A DNA stretch of 64,000 nucleotides from Vibrio sp. SS-MA-C1-2 (lineage in GTDB: Bacteria > Pseudomonadota > Gammaproteobacteria > Enterobacterales > Vibrionaceae), in assembly GCF_021513135.1 (NCBI RefSeq), contig NZ_CP090980.1:930001-994000 (forward strand), given 5' to 3'. The notes below the pieces were generated by a model. The model did not search any database. It saw only the letters and a program-made list of their open reading frames with translations, and was not told the DNA's origin. Shown piece after piece: positions 8,644 to 18,593 of the stretch. Positions within the stretch are counted from its first letter, which is position 1. Each line of letters starts with the position of its first letter. The position numbers and the translations under genes were made by a program.

Positions 8644-9165
8644 ATGGCAAAGCTAACCTTGCAAGAGCAGATGCTAAAAGCAGGCCTTGTTGATAAAAAG
8701 AAGCTAAAAAAAGCTGGTAAGCAAGCTAAAAAGAGCCGTGTACAAGCGCGTGAAGCAAAAGCCGCAGCCGAAGAGAATCGTGAATTACAGTTAGCAAAAG
8801 ATAAAGAGCTAAATCAAAAACGCGATGCCGAAGTCAAACAAAAAGCCATTGTTGCTCAAATCAAACAACTGATTGAAGTGAATAAACTTGACCGCAGCAA
8901 AGGGGATATTGGCTACAATTTTACCGATCAAAACCTAGTGAAAAAAATCTATGTTGATTCAGAACAACAGCGTTTATTAAATAATGGTAAATTGGCGATT
9001 GTTCACTATCTTGAGGGTTATGAAGTCGTTGCTGGTGGTGTAGCTGAAAAAATTGCTCAACGTGATGACGCTGTGGTCGTGGTTCAAAATGAGGTAGATA
9101 ATAGCTCGGTTGATGAAGATGACCCTTATGCAGAATTTGTTATTCCTGATGATTTAATGTGGTAA
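8644..9165 (+). CDS. yaiL: DUF2058 family protein (YaiL-like)
   Basis: A 173-residue protein whose first 70 residues are almost pure charged helix (KKKLKKAGKQAKKSR, AREAKAAAEENRELQLAKDKEL). A compact C-terminal domain follows, from about 95 (YNFTDQNLVKKIYVD) to the acidic end DEDDPYAEFVIPDDLMW. This matches the DUF2058/YaiL family, often annotated as nucleoprotein or polynucleotide-associated. The biochemical role is not established. It is flanked by the exporter operon and the EF-G gene and is probably a single transcript. Confidence 0.82.
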   Translation: MAKLTLQEQMLKAGLVDKKKLKKAGKQAKKSRVQAREAKAAAEENRELQLAKDKELNQKRDAEVKQKAIVAQIKQLIEVNKLDRSKGDIGYNFTDQNLVKKIYVDSEQQRLLNNGKLAIVHYLEGYEVVAGGVAEKIAQRDDAVVVVQNEVDNSSVDEDDPYAEFVIPDDLMW

Positions 9166-9657
9166 TTTTTCATCATTGTTTAATAAATCATCAGGCTATT
9201 GGTGTATATAGTAAGAAAAAGTGAAAAAAAGCCATTTTTCAAGTGATTAAATAAGTAATCATTAGAATAGACTATATGTTGGATTAAGTTTTAGTATATA
9301 ATTATTTGGTTTTTAATTCATTTGGTACTAAAATGCGCCAGATAAACTTAATACTAACGGATACCTTCTATGGATTTGTTTAAGTCTTGAGTTAAAGAAA
9401 GAATTAATATACTTAATTTATGTGAAAGGGTGACGCATTGCGTTGCCCTTTCGTCATACACAAGCGGAAGTGATGGTTCAATAACGAATGTTAAAGTGAA
9501 AAATCAGAGCTAATCTCGATTTTTTATTTTTGTAACTGATTGAAAAGTAGTGACTGTTCGATTTGTTTGCAGCTAAAGTGCTGTTAGCTCTTCAAAAAGG
9601 TGACTATTTTCCTGTATACTACCGCGGTTTTTGCACTGACCTAATAGAGTACAACTA
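9166..9657. other. Non-coding spacer before the EF-G gene
   Basis: There is no ORF with a ribosome-binding site. The spacer contains a GC-rich hairpin at 9424-9452 (GAAAGGG pairing with CCCTTTC, inner arms TGACGCA and TGCGTTG) that is not followed by a T tract. It also holds a probable promoter near the right end. Confidence 0.5.
9591..9620 (+). promoter_or_regulatory. Candidate sigma-70 promoter of the EF-G gene
   Basis: A good -10 hexamer, TATACT (9615-9620), is preceded by TG. A weak -35, TTCAAA (9591-9596), lies at 18-bp spacing. The start codon is 38 bases downstream. Confidence 0.4.
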
Positions 9658-11748
9658 ATGGCAGATTTATCTAAATATAGAAATATTGGTATTTTCGCGC
9701 ACGTTGATGCGGGTAAAACCACGACTACTGAGCGTATCCTTAAACTGACTGGCCAGATCCACAAAACTGGTGAAGTTCATGATGGTGAGTCAACAACTGA
9801 CTTCATGGAACAGGAAGCTGAGCGCGGTATTACAATCCAATCAGCAGCAGTAAGTTGTTTCTGGAATGACCACCGTTTAAACGTTATCGATACTCCTGGA
9901 CACGTTGACTTCACAGTAGAAGTTTACCGTTCACTTAAAGTACTAGATGGCGGTATCGGTGTATTCTGTGGTTCTGGTGGTGTTGAGCCTCAGTCAGAAA
10001 CTAACTGGCGTTATGCGAACGAATCAGAAGTATCTCGTCTGATCTTCGTTAACAAACTAGACCGCATGGGTGCTGACTTCTATAACGTTGTTGACCAAGT
10101 TAAAAACGTACTAGGTGCAAACCCACTAGTTATGGTTCTACCAATCGGTCGTGAAGATGACTTCGTTGGTGTTGTTGACCTACTAAGCCGTCAAGCATTT
10201 GTTTGGGATGACTCTGGTCTTCCTGAAAACTACGAAATTCAAGCTATCCCTGCGGATATGGTTGATGACGTTGAAGCTTACCGTGAAGAGTTAATCGAAA
10301 CTGCTGTTGAGCAAGACGATGACCTAATGGAAGCTTATATGGAAGGTGAAGAGCCTTCTCTAGAAGATATCAAGCGCTGTATCCGTAAAGGTACTCGTGA
10401 CCTAGCATTCTTCCCAACTTACTGTGGTTCTGCATTTAAAAACAAAGGTGTTCAGTTAATTCTTGACGCCGTTGTTGATTACCTACCGAACCCAACTGAA
10501 GTTGATCCTCAACCTCTAATGGATGACGAAGGCGAAGAAACTGGTAACCACGCAACAGTATCTACTGAAGAGACATTCAAAGCGTTAGCATTCAAAATTA
10601 TGGATGACCGTTTTGGTGCCCTAACATTCGTACGTATTTACTCTGGTAAGCTTAATAAGGGTGACACTATCCTTAACTCTTTCACAGGTAAAACTGAGCG
10701 TGTTGGCCGTATGGTTGAGATGCAAGCAGATGACCGTAAAGAATTGACTTCAGCTCAAGCGGGCGACATCATCGCTATCGTTGGTATGAAGAACGTTCAA
10801 ACTGGTCACACGCTATGTGATCCTAAAGATCCTATTACACTTGAACCAATGGTATTCCCAGTTCCAGTTATCTCTATCGCTGTATCTCCAAAAGATAAAG
10901 GCGGCTCTGAGAAAATGGGTATCGCGATCGGTAAAATGGTTGCAGAAGATCCATCTTTCCAAGTTGAAACTGACGAAGAAACTGGCGAAACTATCCTTAA
11001 AGGTATGGGTGAGCTTCACCTTGACATTAAAGTCGATATCCTTAAGCGTACATACGGCGTTGACCTAACTGTTGGTGCTCCTCAAGTTGCTTACCGTGAA
11101 ACAATCACTAAAGCAATTGAAGATAGCTACACGCACAAGAAACAGTCTGGTGGTTCAGGTCAGTTCGGTAAGATCGACTACCGCATCCAGCCTGGTGAAG
11201 TTGGTTCTGGCTTTAAGTTCAAGTCTGTTGTTGTTGGTGGTAACGTTCCTAAGGAATTCTGGCCAGCAGTTGAGAAAGGCTTCGCAGGCATGATGGATAA
11301 CGGTGTTCTTGCTGGTTTCCCTACGCTAGACGTTGAAGTTGAGCTATATGATGGTGCATTCCACGCCGTGGATTCATCTGCAATCGCATTTGAAATCGCA
11401 GCGAAAGGTGCATTCCGTCAATCTATGCCAAAAGCAGGCGCACAGCTTCTTGAGCCAATCATGGCTGTAGATGTGTTTACTCCTGATGATCACGTTGGTG
11501 ACGTAATCGGTGACCTTAACCGTCGTCGTGGTATGATCAAAGATCAGATGGCTGGTACTACTGGCGTTCGTATCAAAGCAGACGTTCCACTATCTGAAAT
11601 GTTTGGTTACATCGGACACCTACGTACAATTACTTCTGGTCGTGGTCAGTTCTCTATGGAGTTCGCTCACTACGCACCATGTCCTGCAAATGTTGCAGAA
11701 GCAGTAATTGCTGAAGTTAAAGAGCGTGATGCTGCTGCTAGGAAGTAA
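9658..11748 (+). CDS. fusA: Translation elongation factor G (second-copy type)
   Basis: A 696-residue ribosomal translocase GTPase. G1 is AHVDAGKT (14-21), the switch-I region contains [16 protein letters not shown]3 is DTPGHVDF (about 79) and G4 is NKLDRMG (about 132). Domains II-V follow at full length, with GELHLDI and [15 protein letters not shown] visible. It is not next to rpsL, rpsG or tuf, so it is probably the second EF-G paralogue seen in Vibrionaceae rather than the str-operon copy. Codon use is strongly biased towards the highly expressed set (GGT, CGT, GTT, CTA), unlike most neighbours. This suggests it is well expressed. A strong terminator follows. Confidence 0.9.
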   Translation: MADLSKYRNIGIFAHVDAGKTTTTERILKLTGQIHKTGEVHDGESTTDFMEQEAERGITIQSAAVSCFWNDHRLNVIDTPGHVDFTVEVYRSLKVLDGGIGVFCGSGGVEPQSETNWRYANESEVSRLIFVNKLDRMGADFYNVVDQVKNVLGANPLVMVLPIGREDDFVGVVDLLSRQAFVWDDSGLPENYEIQAIPADMVDDVEAYREELIETAVEQDDDLMEAYMEGEEPSLEDIKRCIRKGTRDLAFFPTYCGSAFKNKGVQLILDAVVDYLPNPTEVDPQPLMDDEGEETGNHATVSTEETFKALAFKIMDDRFGALTFVRIYSGKLNKGDTILNSFTGKTERVGRMVEMQADDRKELTSAQAGDIIAIVGMKNVQTGHTLCDPKDPITLEPMVFPVPVISIAVSPKDKGGSEKMGIAIGKMVAEDPSFQVETDEETGETILKGMGELHLDIKVDILKRTYGVDLTVGAPQVAYRETITKAIEDSYTHKKQSGGSGQFGKIDYRIQPGEVGSGFKFKSVVVGGNVPKEFWPAVEKGFAGMMDNGVLAGFPTLDVEVELYDGAFHAVDSSAIAFEIAAKGAFRQSMPKAGAQLLEPIMAVDVFTPDDHVGDVIGDLNRRRGMIKDQMAGTTGVRIKADVPLSEMFGYIGHLRTITSGRGQFSMEFAHYAPCPANVAEAVIAEVKERDAAARK

Positions 11749-11774
11749 TTCTTAACGCATAATCAATTGCTTTT

Positions 11775-11809
11775 AAAACCCCAATAGTGAAAACTGTTGG
11801 GGTTTTTTT
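11775..11809. terminator. Intrinsic terminator between fusA and yheT
   Basis: AAAACCCCA and the complementary TGGGGTTTT enclose a short loop, followed by a T run on the plus strand and preceded by an A run. It should therefore terminate both converging genes. Confidence 0.85.
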
Positions 11810-11884
11810 ATATTTAAAATGAACTAATTTAATGCTTATGAGTTTCATCCTTGCCCACAAAAATTTAAATTCATCACTTTGCCG

Positions 11885-12889
11885 CTAAGATTGCAAAAAA
11901 TCAAACACTCGCTTTTCTAAATAGTAATTGGGTTTCCAAGGCCAACCTCCGTCAATAAATCCAACATGCCCGCCATATTGCTGTAATTCATAGTTGACGA
12001 ACTCTGAAAGTTCAGTTTCCGAGGGAACAACTGAGGCTGTCATAAAAGGATCATCTTGGGCATGAATGATTAACGTTGGCTTAGATATATCAGAGAGAAA
12101 GGGAAGCCCACTGGCATTTTTATAATAATCAGAAGCATCTGAAAAACCGGCTAAAGGCGCAGTCACTTTGTTATCAAAATTATAAAAAGTATTGAGCTTA
12201 TGAATTTCTGATTCCATAACAGGGATTGCTGATGAGATATTAGGGTCAAGAGCTTTTTGCCTGATTTTAGCTTGTAATTGACGGATAAGATAACGTTGAT
12301 AAATCGTCGAAAACCCTTTTTCTAATCGTTTTGCACAAGAGGCTAATGAAAGTGGAGCTGAAACGATAACCGCTTTCTGAATTAAACTCTGTTGCTGATG
12401 CTCACCAAGATACTTTGCAAGGACATTACCACCTAGACTGTAGCCTACGGCAATAAGACGACTATTAGGGTAATGGCATTTTAAGTGTTTTAGCGTGGAC
12501 TGAATATCCTCAGTATCGCCACTATGATAACTACGGCTCAACCGATTCGGTTCTCCAGAGCAACCACGGTGATGATGGACCACAAGCGCGAATTGTTGTT
12601 GAACCGTTGGCGGTAATTGATAGTATTGAGAAAATAGGCGCCGGATGTAATGAGACTCAGAGCAGCCTTCTAAACCATGTAAAATCACTAGAATTGTCTG
12701 GTTGGCTTTAGGTTTTTTCAACCAATGTAAATCAAGAAAGTCGCCATCATGAAGTTCTAATCGTTCAAGGCATAGTTTCAACTTTGGATGCTTAGTAAAC
12801 AACGGAAGAATTGTTTGAACGTGAGGATTTTTAGCCCACCAAGGGGGAGTGTAGGTACAGTTTTCTAAAAAAGGCAAGCGTCTCTCCAT
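11885..12889 (-). CDS. yheT: Alpha/beta hydrolase of the YheT family
   Basis: A 334-residue esterase-type hydrolase. Oxyanion region VILHGLEGCSESHY precedes VHHRGCSGEPNR. The nucleophile elbow is GYSLGG (about residue 147), the acid residue lies in IHAQDDPFM, and the histidine is in GGHVGFIDGGW near the C-terminus. These are all marks of the YheT/EMB8 branch. The substrate is unknown. It converges on the EF-G gene with a shared terminator, and the ribosome-binding site is weak. Confidence 0.85.
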   Translation of the reverse strand: MERRLPFLENCTYTPPWWAKNPHVQTILPLFTKHPKLKLCLERLELHDGDFLDLHWLKKPKANQTILVILHGLEGCSESHYIRRLFSQYYQLPPTVQQQFALVVHHHRGCSGEPNRLSRSYHSGDTEDIQSTLKHLKCHYPNSRLIAVGYSLGGNVLAKYLGEHQQQSLIQKAVIVSAPLSLASCAKRLEKGFSTIYQRYLIRQLQAKIRQKALDPNISSAIPVMESEIHKLNTFYNFDNKVTAPLAGFSDASDYYKNASGLPFLSDISKPTLIIHAQDDPFMTASVVPSETELSEFVNYELQQYGGHVGFIDGGWPWKPNYYLEKRVFDFLQS

Positions 12890-13487
12890 TAATCATTAAT
12901 CGAAGGAAGATTAATGTTTATTATCAGACAAAAAATTTATATAAGATTTTAATTATAGTCGATTTTATCTCTCAATGTTATATACCCAAAGTAATTAGAG
13001 CTGCTAGTGGACGGCAAGCAAGGGAGCTCGATGAGTATAGGTGTACTATATGATTGGGGCGAACGAGTACAGCCATCAACTGACTAACTTAAAGTAAGAG
13101 GGTATAGATGCCTTGTGGGATTATCGACTTGGATTAATCATTTAAGTGACAATAAATTAAAATTATTTAAAGTATTTTAAATTTAATTTTTATTTTAAAG
13201 TTTTATTAAGGTGTTGATTAGTATCGTTTTATTTTTTTTGTTTTTCAGTTGAAATATAAGCATTCATGGCTACTAATAAGTGCTGCTCAAAATTACAAGA
13301 CCTAGTATAAAAAAAATTGTTGGTTATATTTTTTAGACACAAGTGAGATGCACGCTGATTTGTTGCTGAGTTTCATTATATATACCTAAGTAAAAGGGTG
13401 TAAGTAATTAAATATGAAATTGTGTTCTAAATAAAGGTAAGTAGTTAATAAGAAGGCTTATCGGTTTTTTTATATGGGGAATAAAAA
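12890..13487. other. Upstream region of the EPS locus
   Basis: A non-coding 600-bp stretch. It contains one ERIC-like copy (12981-13106) and then a T- and A-rich stretch that presumably carries the EPS promoter. I found no JUMPstart/ops element (GGCGGTAGC) and no convincing ORF. Confidence 0.5.
12981..13106 (+). repeat. ERIC-like repeat, full length
   Basis: A 126-bp imperfect palindrome bounded by TATACCC and GGGTATA, with the internal TGAGTATAGG and ATGATTGGGGCGAACGAG shared by the other copies in this window. Confidence 0.85.
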
Positions 13488-14903
13488 TTGAAAGATAACC
13501 ATATCACAACCAATAATAAGCAGTTTAATCTGCTATATCGGTTTGCTGATGTTTTTTGTCTCGGTTTATCACTGTTTATAATTCGGTGGATATACTTGAG
13601 TGATTATTCATTTAATCAAAATTACTTGATGCTATTTGGTGGGTTTACCGCTTTATTTTTAATATTAGCTCAAGCATTTGGACTTTATAAAACTTGGAAA
13701 ATTAATTTATTAAAAGAACAAGCTATTGCGTTAATCGTTCCATGGACACTTAGTCTATTGTCTTTTAGCTTAGTGATGTTTTTAACCAAGAGCAGTGAAA
13801 GCTTTTCACGTGTAGTGTTAGGAACTTGGTTTATTGTTGCACCTATTACGCTGTTTGCATTAAGAATAGTAGTGAATAAAGTCGTTACCTACTTATACTT
13901 AATCGGTTATAACAGTAAAAATGCAATTATTATTGGGTTGAATGAAAACTCTTTATTAATGGCTAACCAAATTATCAACAATAAACAAGAACCAATTAAT
14001 ATTATTGGCTTCTATGATGACGAAGAGCCAAGTGACGAATTAAAAGCTGCAATTCAATCGATGGATTTAACATACAACGGTCGAGTTGAAGAGGGTTACC
14101 AGCTTGCTAAGAATGGTGATGTTGACCAAGTTTATGTGGCTTTACCACAACGTGATGAAAGCAAGATAAATGCAGTACTTAGCCTATTTTCGGATACCAC
14201 AGTTAACTTATTACTGATGCCAAGTTTTGTTAATTACAATATGCTTCGTCCACAGTGGCGCCAGATGGGCAATATACAAATGTTAAGTGTATATGATACG
14301 CCATTCTATGGTTTTGCTAATGGATTCAAGCGATTACAGGATGTTGTTGTATCGAGTATTATTCTATTATTGATCTCTCCAATTTTAATTGGGATTGCAG
14401 TTGGAATAAAACTCACCTCTAAAGGCCCTGTTATCTTTAAACAGAAACGAAATGGTCTTGGTGGACAAAAAATTGAAGTCTGGAAGTTTCGTTCAATGAC
14501 ATCAATGGAAAATGGGGATGTTGTTAAACAGGCAACGAAAAATGATGCTCGTATTACGCCATTTGGTGGGTTCTTACGTCGTACATCTTTAGATGAACTG
14601 CCACAGTTTTTCAATGTGTTACAAGGCCGTATGTCTATTGTAGGACCAAGACCTCATGCTGTATCGCATAATGAAGAGTACCGCAAGCTGGTTGAACGTT
14701 ATATGTTACGCCACAAAGTTAAACCAGGTATTACTGGTTGGGCACAGATTAATGGTTTCCGTGGTGAAACAGACACTTTGGATAAAATGGAAAATCGCAT
14801 TAAATACGATTTAGAATATATTCAAAAGTGGAACTTTGGTATGGATATTAAAATTATCTTCTTAACTATTTTTAAAGGGTTTGTTAGTAAGACAGCCTAT
14901 TAA
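13488..14903 (+). CDS. Undecaprenyl-phosphate glucose phosphotransferase (WcaJ-like)
   Basis: A 471-residue polyisoprenyl-phosphate hexose-1-phosphate transferase that starts repeat-unit synthesis on the inner membrane. It has four N-terminal hydrophobic helices (about 15-125), a Rossmann-like CoA-binding-type middle (AIIIGLNENSLLMANQI), a re-entrant helix near 280-300, and the C-terminal catalytic domain. The domain shows KFRSMT, the Asp-Glu pair in RRTSLDELPQFFNVL, and SIVGPRPH. The start is a TTG with GGGGA 8 bases upstream; no ATG lies nearby. Glucose specificity is inferred from similarity to WcaJ and from galU next door. It is the first gene of the EPS cluster. Confidence 0.85.
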   Translation: MKDNHITTNNKQFNLLYRFADVFCLGLSLFIIRWIYLSDYSFNQNYLMLFGGFTALFLILAQAFGLYKTWKINLLKEQAIALIVPWTLSLLSFSLVMFLTKSSESFSRVVLGTWFIVAPITLFALRIVVNKVVTYLYLIGYNSKNAIIIGLNENSLLMANQIINNKQEPINIIGFYDDEEPSDELKAAIQSMDLTYNGRVEEGYQLAKNGDVDQVYVALPQRDESKINAVLSLFSDTTVNLLLMPSFVNYNMLRPQWRQMGNIQMLSVYDTPFYGFANGFKRLQDVVVSSIILLLISPILIGIAVGIKLTSKGPVIFKQKRNGLGGQKIEVWKFRSMTSMENGDVVKQATKNDARITPFGGFLRRTSLDELPQFFNVLQGRMSIVGPRPHAVSHNEEYRKLVERYMLRHKVKPGITGWAQINGFRGETDTLDKMENRIKYDLEYIQKWNFGMDIKIIFLTIFKGFVSKTAY

Positions 14904-14962
14904 TAAATATATTTATTTCAAAAATAAATATCTCAATTTGAATTAAAAACTTTATCTACAGT

Positions 14963-14990
14963 CAGTCTCTTTCATTATCAAAAGAGACTG
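14963..14990 (+). other. Hairpin between the initiating transferase and galU
   Basis: A perfect 10-bp stem, CAGTCTCTTT with AAAGAGACTG, and an 8-base loop. No T tract follows, so it may stabilise an mRNA end or attenuate transcription rather than terminate it. Confidence 0.45.
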
Positions 14991-15053
14991 CTGCTAAACC
15001 TTATTACATAAAATTATAAATACTAAAAAGATTAGTATATTAGGAGCTTTACA

Positions 15054-15932
15054 ATGATCAAGAAATGTCTTTTCCCTGCAGCAGGTTACGGAACTCGTTT
15101 TTTACCAGCAACAAAATCAATGCCTAAAGAGATGATGCCAATTGTTAATAAACCTTTAATCGAATTTGGTGTTGAAGAAGCGCTTCAAGCAGGAATGGAA
15201 GATATGTGTATCGTAACAGGTCGCGGTAAAGCGTCTTTAATCGACCACTTCGACAAAAACTATGAGCTAGAAGATCAGATCAAAGGAACAAATAAAGAAT
15301 CACTTCTAACTGATATTCGTTCAATCATTGATGCAGCTAAGTTTACTTATATTCGTCAACGTGAGATGAAAGGTTTGGGTCATGCAATCTTAACGGGTAA
15401 AGCGCTTGTGGGTAACGAACCATTTGGTGTTGTTCTAGCTGATGACTTATGTGTTAACCTAAAAGGCGAAAATGTTCTGGCTCAAATGGCAGCATTGTAT
15501 AAGCAGTTCCGCTGTTCAATTGTTGCAGTTCAAGAAGTTCCGGATCATGAAACACATAAGTATGGTGTTATCTCTGGTGAATTAATTCGTGATGATCTTT
15601 TCCGTGTTAATGATATGGTTGAGAAACCTGAACCAGGTACTGCACCGAGCAACCTAGCAATCATTGGTCGTTATATCTTAACGCCAGATATCTTTGACCT
15701 AATTGAAGAGACTGAACCTGGTAAGGGTGGCGAAATCCAAATTACTGATGCGCTTCTTAAACAAGCGAAATACGGTTGTGTTATTGCTTATAAAATTCAA
15801 GGTAAGCGTTTTGACTGTGGTAGCGTAGAAGGTTACCTAGAAGCAACAAACTACTGTTACCAGAATATCCATTTAGCAGATAAAACAGAAGATACCCCAA
15901 CAGTAAAAGTGTCTTCTGAAAACGAAGAGTAA
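15054..15932 (+). CDS. galU: UTP-glucose-1-phosphate uridylyltransferase
   Basis: A 292-residue cytosolic nucleotidyltransferase making UDP-glucose from UTP and glucose-1-phosphate. The nucleotide-binding motif GYGTRFLPATKSMPKE (about 11-26) is followed by VVLADDL (the metal-binding region) and VEKPEPGTAPSNLAIIGRY. SD TAGGAG lies 7 bases before the ATG. It supplies the donor for the EPS glucosyl residues and the substrate for the Ugd encoded at 28.5 kb. Confidence 0.93.
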   Translation: MIKKCLFPAAGYGTRFLPATKSMPKEMMPIVNKPLIEFGVEEALQAGMEDMCIVTGRGKASLIDHFDKNYELEDQIKGTNKESLLTDIRSIIDAAKFTYIRQREMKGLGHAILTGKALVGNEPFGVVLADDLCVNLKGENVLAQMAALYKQFRCSIVAVQEVPDHETHKYGVISGELIRDDLFRVNDMVEKPEPGTAPSNLAIIGRYILTPDIFDLIEETEPGKGGEIQITDALLKQAKYGCVIAYKIQGKRFDCGSVEGYLEATNYCYQNIHLADKTEDTPTVKVSSENEE

Positions 15933-15942
15933 TCTTTTACCT

Positions 15943-15971
15943 CCCTCTCTTACTGCAATGGTAAGAGAGGG
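15943..15971 (+). terminator. Strong hairpin after galU
   Basis: An 11-bp perfect stem, CCCTCTCTTAC with GTAAGAGAGGG, and a 7-base loop. It lacks a T tract, so it may protect the mRNA 3' end or weaken read-through into wzb. Confidence 0.5.
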
Positions 15972-16003
15972 GGAAATGAATCATCATAATTGGATAGTTT
16001 TAT

Positions 16004-16453
16004 ATGTTTAATTCAATACTTGTCGTCTGTGTTGGTAATATCTGTCGTTCACCTGCAGCTGAAGTCATGTTTAAAGAGTTGTTACCTCATAAAGAAATTT
16101 CTTCAGCAGGCGTTTTAGTCGAGCAATCAGGTTTAACTAAAGCGCCGCCACATAGGAATATTAAAAAGGTGCTTTCAAAAAATGGGATTGACGTCAGTGA
16201 GCATAAGGCTCGACAGCTAACAGAAAGCATGTGTGATGATTATGAATTGATTTTAACCATGGATAATAATCTCATTGAGTTAATCAGTGAGATTTCTCCA
16301 ACCGCACGAGGTAAAACGATGTTGTTGGGACAGTGGATTGGACAAAGTAAAATTATTGACCCAATTAAACGTGATGAAGACTTTTTTGCGCAAACTTATA
16401 ATACGCTAGATAAAGCAACGACAACTTGGGCAAGGAAGTTAGCTTTCTTCTAA
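16004..16453 (+). CDS. wzb: Low-molecular-weight protein tyrosine phosphatase (Wzb-like)
   Basis: A 149-residue phosphatase that would dephosphorylate the Wzc tyrosine kinases encoded downstream. The P-loop VCVGNICRSP carries C9 and R15 (CX5R). The general-acid Asp is kept in DPIKRDEDFF, but the tyrosine or phenylalanine usually found after DP is isoleucine here, which may change substrate packing. The start lacks a strong SD. A terminator-like hairpin follows the gene. Confidence 0.87.
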   Translation: MFNSILVVCVGNICRSPAAEVMFKELLPHKEISSAGVLVEQSGLTKAPPHRNIKKVLSKNGIDVSEHKARQLTESMCDDYELILTMDNNLIELISEISPTARGKTMLLGQWIGQSKIIDPIKRDEDFFAQTYNTLDKATTTWARKLAFF

Positions 16454-16477
16454 TTGATGTTTAATTTATTTCTAATA

Positions 16478-16532
16478 AGCCAAAGATATTTATATTACAA
16501 GCATTGTATTAAGAATATCTTTGGCTATTTTA
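16478..16532 (+). terminator. Terminator after wzb
   Basis: AGCCAAAGATATT (16478-16490) pairs with AATATCTTTGGCT (16514-16526), followed by ATTTTATT. Confidence 0.65.
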
Positions 16533-16688
16533 TTGTAACGATATATCAAAAATCATATGAATATCAACTGGAATAATATATTCGAGTTAATATTTATTTC
16601 TTTATTAAGCTTCTGTTTTTAATGTTTGTTTATCACTCCGGAGATAAAGAAGAATTATTAATATCGAAAACATAAGTTTATATAAATA

Positions 16689-16770
16689 TATACCTAAAAT
16701 AAGTGGTGTTGTTAGCAGACTGTGCATGAGTACAGCCAGCGACTTAGCAGCCTCAAGTAGGGTGGGTATA
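16689..16770 (+). repeat. ERIC-like repeat, short form (82 bp)
   Basis: Bounded by TATACCTAAAATAA and GTGGGTATA, but missing the central stem found in full copies. It lies in the 350-bp spacer (16454-16805) before the porin gene. Apart from the wzb terminator, the rest of the spacer shows nothing clear. Confidence 0.7.
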
Positions 16771-16805
16771 GTCGGTTAATACCGAGTTCGCTATCTGGAA
16801 ACATA

Positions 16806-18035
16806 ATGAGTTTTAAAAAGAAATTAATTTTATCAAGCATCCTATTGGGGTGTTGCAGTACAGCGATGGCAGCTGCAAATGGTGAAAGAACCTGGGTTAA
16901 AACTGATGCAGGCGTCGAGTTCACACCAATATTAGAAGTCACAGGAGAGTATAACGACAATGTGACACATGTGAATGACGGTGAAGAAAGTATTGATTCA
17001 TTCTTTTATGGTGTTACACCGGGTGTTGCTGCCCGTTTTGATAAAAATAAATATGCACTTGAATTTGAATACCGCTTAGATAACGGAACGTATGCAGACA
17101 GTGAAGCCGATAACTATACAGATCATAGAGTTGACACTAGTGCTACCGTTAGGATTGGTAGTAAGTCAGAACTCGATTTGAATTATACGTTTGCAAAGCT
17201 GCATGAAGATCGTGGAACCGGTCTTTTTGATGGGTCTGATTTTGAAGACCAACAAGATGAAGTGGTGAAGTATACCAGTAATCGTGTCGCTACAACCTAT
17301 AAATATGGATTGCATTCTAAAGGGCGACTCGAGTTTACCGCCGGTTATAGCAATGTGTATTATGATAATTTTCGTGATCTAACAGGAGATGATGAAGAAC
17401 TAAGTTCAAAGTATGAAGACTATGACGAATATCAAGGGGTGGGCACTTTTTATTACCAACTGTTTTCCCGCACCCTTTTATTATTTGAGGTAGATGCTCG
17501 TAACAAAGTTTATCAATACGAAAATGAAGACGGGGAGTCAAATGACAACCTAACGATTCTTTATTATACGGGTGCATCTTGGGATATTACTGATAAAACT
17601 AGCGGCTCATTAAGAGTGGGTGCTCAAACCAAGAGTTATAATAATAGTGACCAGAGTGATACCTCTAATCTGAGTTGGAATTTAGGACTAACTTGGCAAC
17701 CAAAAACCTACTCAACCTTTCAGTTTAACACTTCACAACGCATGGAAGATGGTGATGGTACTGACGGTGCATATACCAATAGTATGTATAGCTTAAACTG
17801 GAGACACTTCTGGAGTTATAAATTTTATAGTGAGTTAGGTGCTGGTCAAGGTCGTGATGATTATGATGATGGTCGAAAAGATACTTATGTGAATAGTCGT
17901 GTAGCTATAGGCTACCAAATTAAAGATTCAATTGATTTAAGTGCGGGTTGGAGACATAACTCTGACGATTCTAATACTGATGGTGATAGTTATGAGCAAA
18001 ATATTTTCTTCATCACAGCAGCACTAACTTACTAA
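16806..18035 (+). CDS. Outer-membrane beta-barrel porin of the EPS export system
   Basis: A 409-residue exported protein. The signal peptide (residues 1-22) is cut at about AMA-A. The mature part is a run of short amphipathic strands with alternating polar and aromatic residues (YALEFEYRLDNGTYA, SELDLNYTFAKL, and the C-terminal strand FFITAALTY). That is the pattern of an 16-18-stranded outer-membrane barrel (BBP2/VpsM type). Loops are rich in D, E and N. It lies 10 bp before a short OPX gene, as in loci where the OPX protein lacks its own outer-membrane segment and uses a separate porin. The role in polymer exit is inferred from this pairing. Confidence 0.75.
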   Translation: MSFKKKLILSSILLGCCSTAMAAANGERTWVKTDAGVEFTPILEVTGEYNDNVTHVNDGEESIDSFFYGVTPGVAARFDKNKYALEFEYRLDNGTYADSEADNYTDHRVDTSATVRIGSKSELDLNYTFAKLHEDRGTGLFDGSDFEDQQDEVVKYTSNRVATTYKYGLHSKGRLEFTAGYSNVYYDNFRDLTGDDEELSSKYEDYDEYQGVGTFYYQLFSRTLLLFEVDARNKVYQYENEDGESNDNLTILYYTGASWDITDKTSGSLRVGAQTKSYNNSDQSDTSNLSWNLGLTWQPKTYSTFQFNTSQRMEDGDGTDGAYTNSMYSLNWRHFWSYKFYSELGAGQGRDDYDDGRKDTYVNSRVAIGYQIKDSIDLSAGWRHNSDDSNTDGDSYEQNIFFITAALTY

Positions 18036-18045
18036 AAGGTTTAAA

Positions 18046-18579
18046 ATGAATAAGATATTTTCGTATATATTATCAGTATTTTTATTGATAATGACGCCAT
18101 TTGCATTCTCAGCGACTGTCGATAAAAGTTATCAGTTAGGCCCAGGTGATACTATTCAGATTTCAGTCTATGGTGAACAAGCATTATCAATAGACAGTAT
18201 TTATATTTCGCTTAATGGACAGTTTAATTATCCTTATCTTGGTAATATTAAAGCGATTGGCAAAACACCTGCACATTTACAAGCTGAAATATCAAAAGGC
18301 TTAAAAGGTGATTATTTAATTAACCCAAAAGTTCGAGTCAGTATTGTTCAGTTCAGAAATATTTATGTGACAGGTGAGGTTCAAAATCCAGGTGGTTATC
18401 CTTATCAACCCGGCTTAACCGTAGATAAAGCGGTAGCACTTGCAGGTGGCTTTACTGAAAGAGCATCAGTAAACAAAGTGACATTAAAATCTGAATCTGA
18501 AAACAAAAGTCACAACGCTAATTTAAGTCAAAAGGTCAAGCCTGGCGATGTGGTTGATGTTAAAGAAAGCTTTTTCTAA
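18046..18579 (+). CDS. Short OPX (Wza-like) polysaccharide export protein, copy 1
   Basis: A 177-residue periplasmic protein with a Sec signal peptide (residues 1-23) and no lipobox cysteine. It has a Poly_export domain (YQLGPGDTIQISVYGE, about 29-44) and one SLBB domain (IYVTGEVQNPGGYPYQPG, about 107-124). It ends at about 177 residues, whereas Wza is about 380 and carries a C-terminal outer-membrane helix. It must therefore rely on a partner, most simply the porin just upstream. It is roughly 60% identical to the copy at 22043. It lies 15 bp before wzc copy 1. Confidence 0.85.
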   Translation: MNKIFSYILSVFLLIMTPFAFSATVDKSYQLGPGDTIQISVYGEQALSIDSIYISLNGQFNYPYLGNIKAIGKTPAHLQAEISKGLKGDYLINPKVRVSIVQFRNIYVTGEVQNPGGYPYQPGLTVDKAVALAGGFTERASVNKVTLKSESENKSHNANLSQKVKPGDVVDVKESFF

Positions 18580-18593
18580 TTTTTGAGGCCAAA

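Noticed and set aside
10813-11293. Several ORFs overlapping the EF-G gene in other frames
   Set aside because: EF-G is complete and codon-optimised in its own frame; these are shadow frames.
12890-13487. Possible JUMPstart/ops element for RfaH control of the EPS locus
   Set aside because: No GGCGGTAGC core is present upstream of the first EPS gene. The nearest partial match (GGTAGCGT) is inside the galU coding region.
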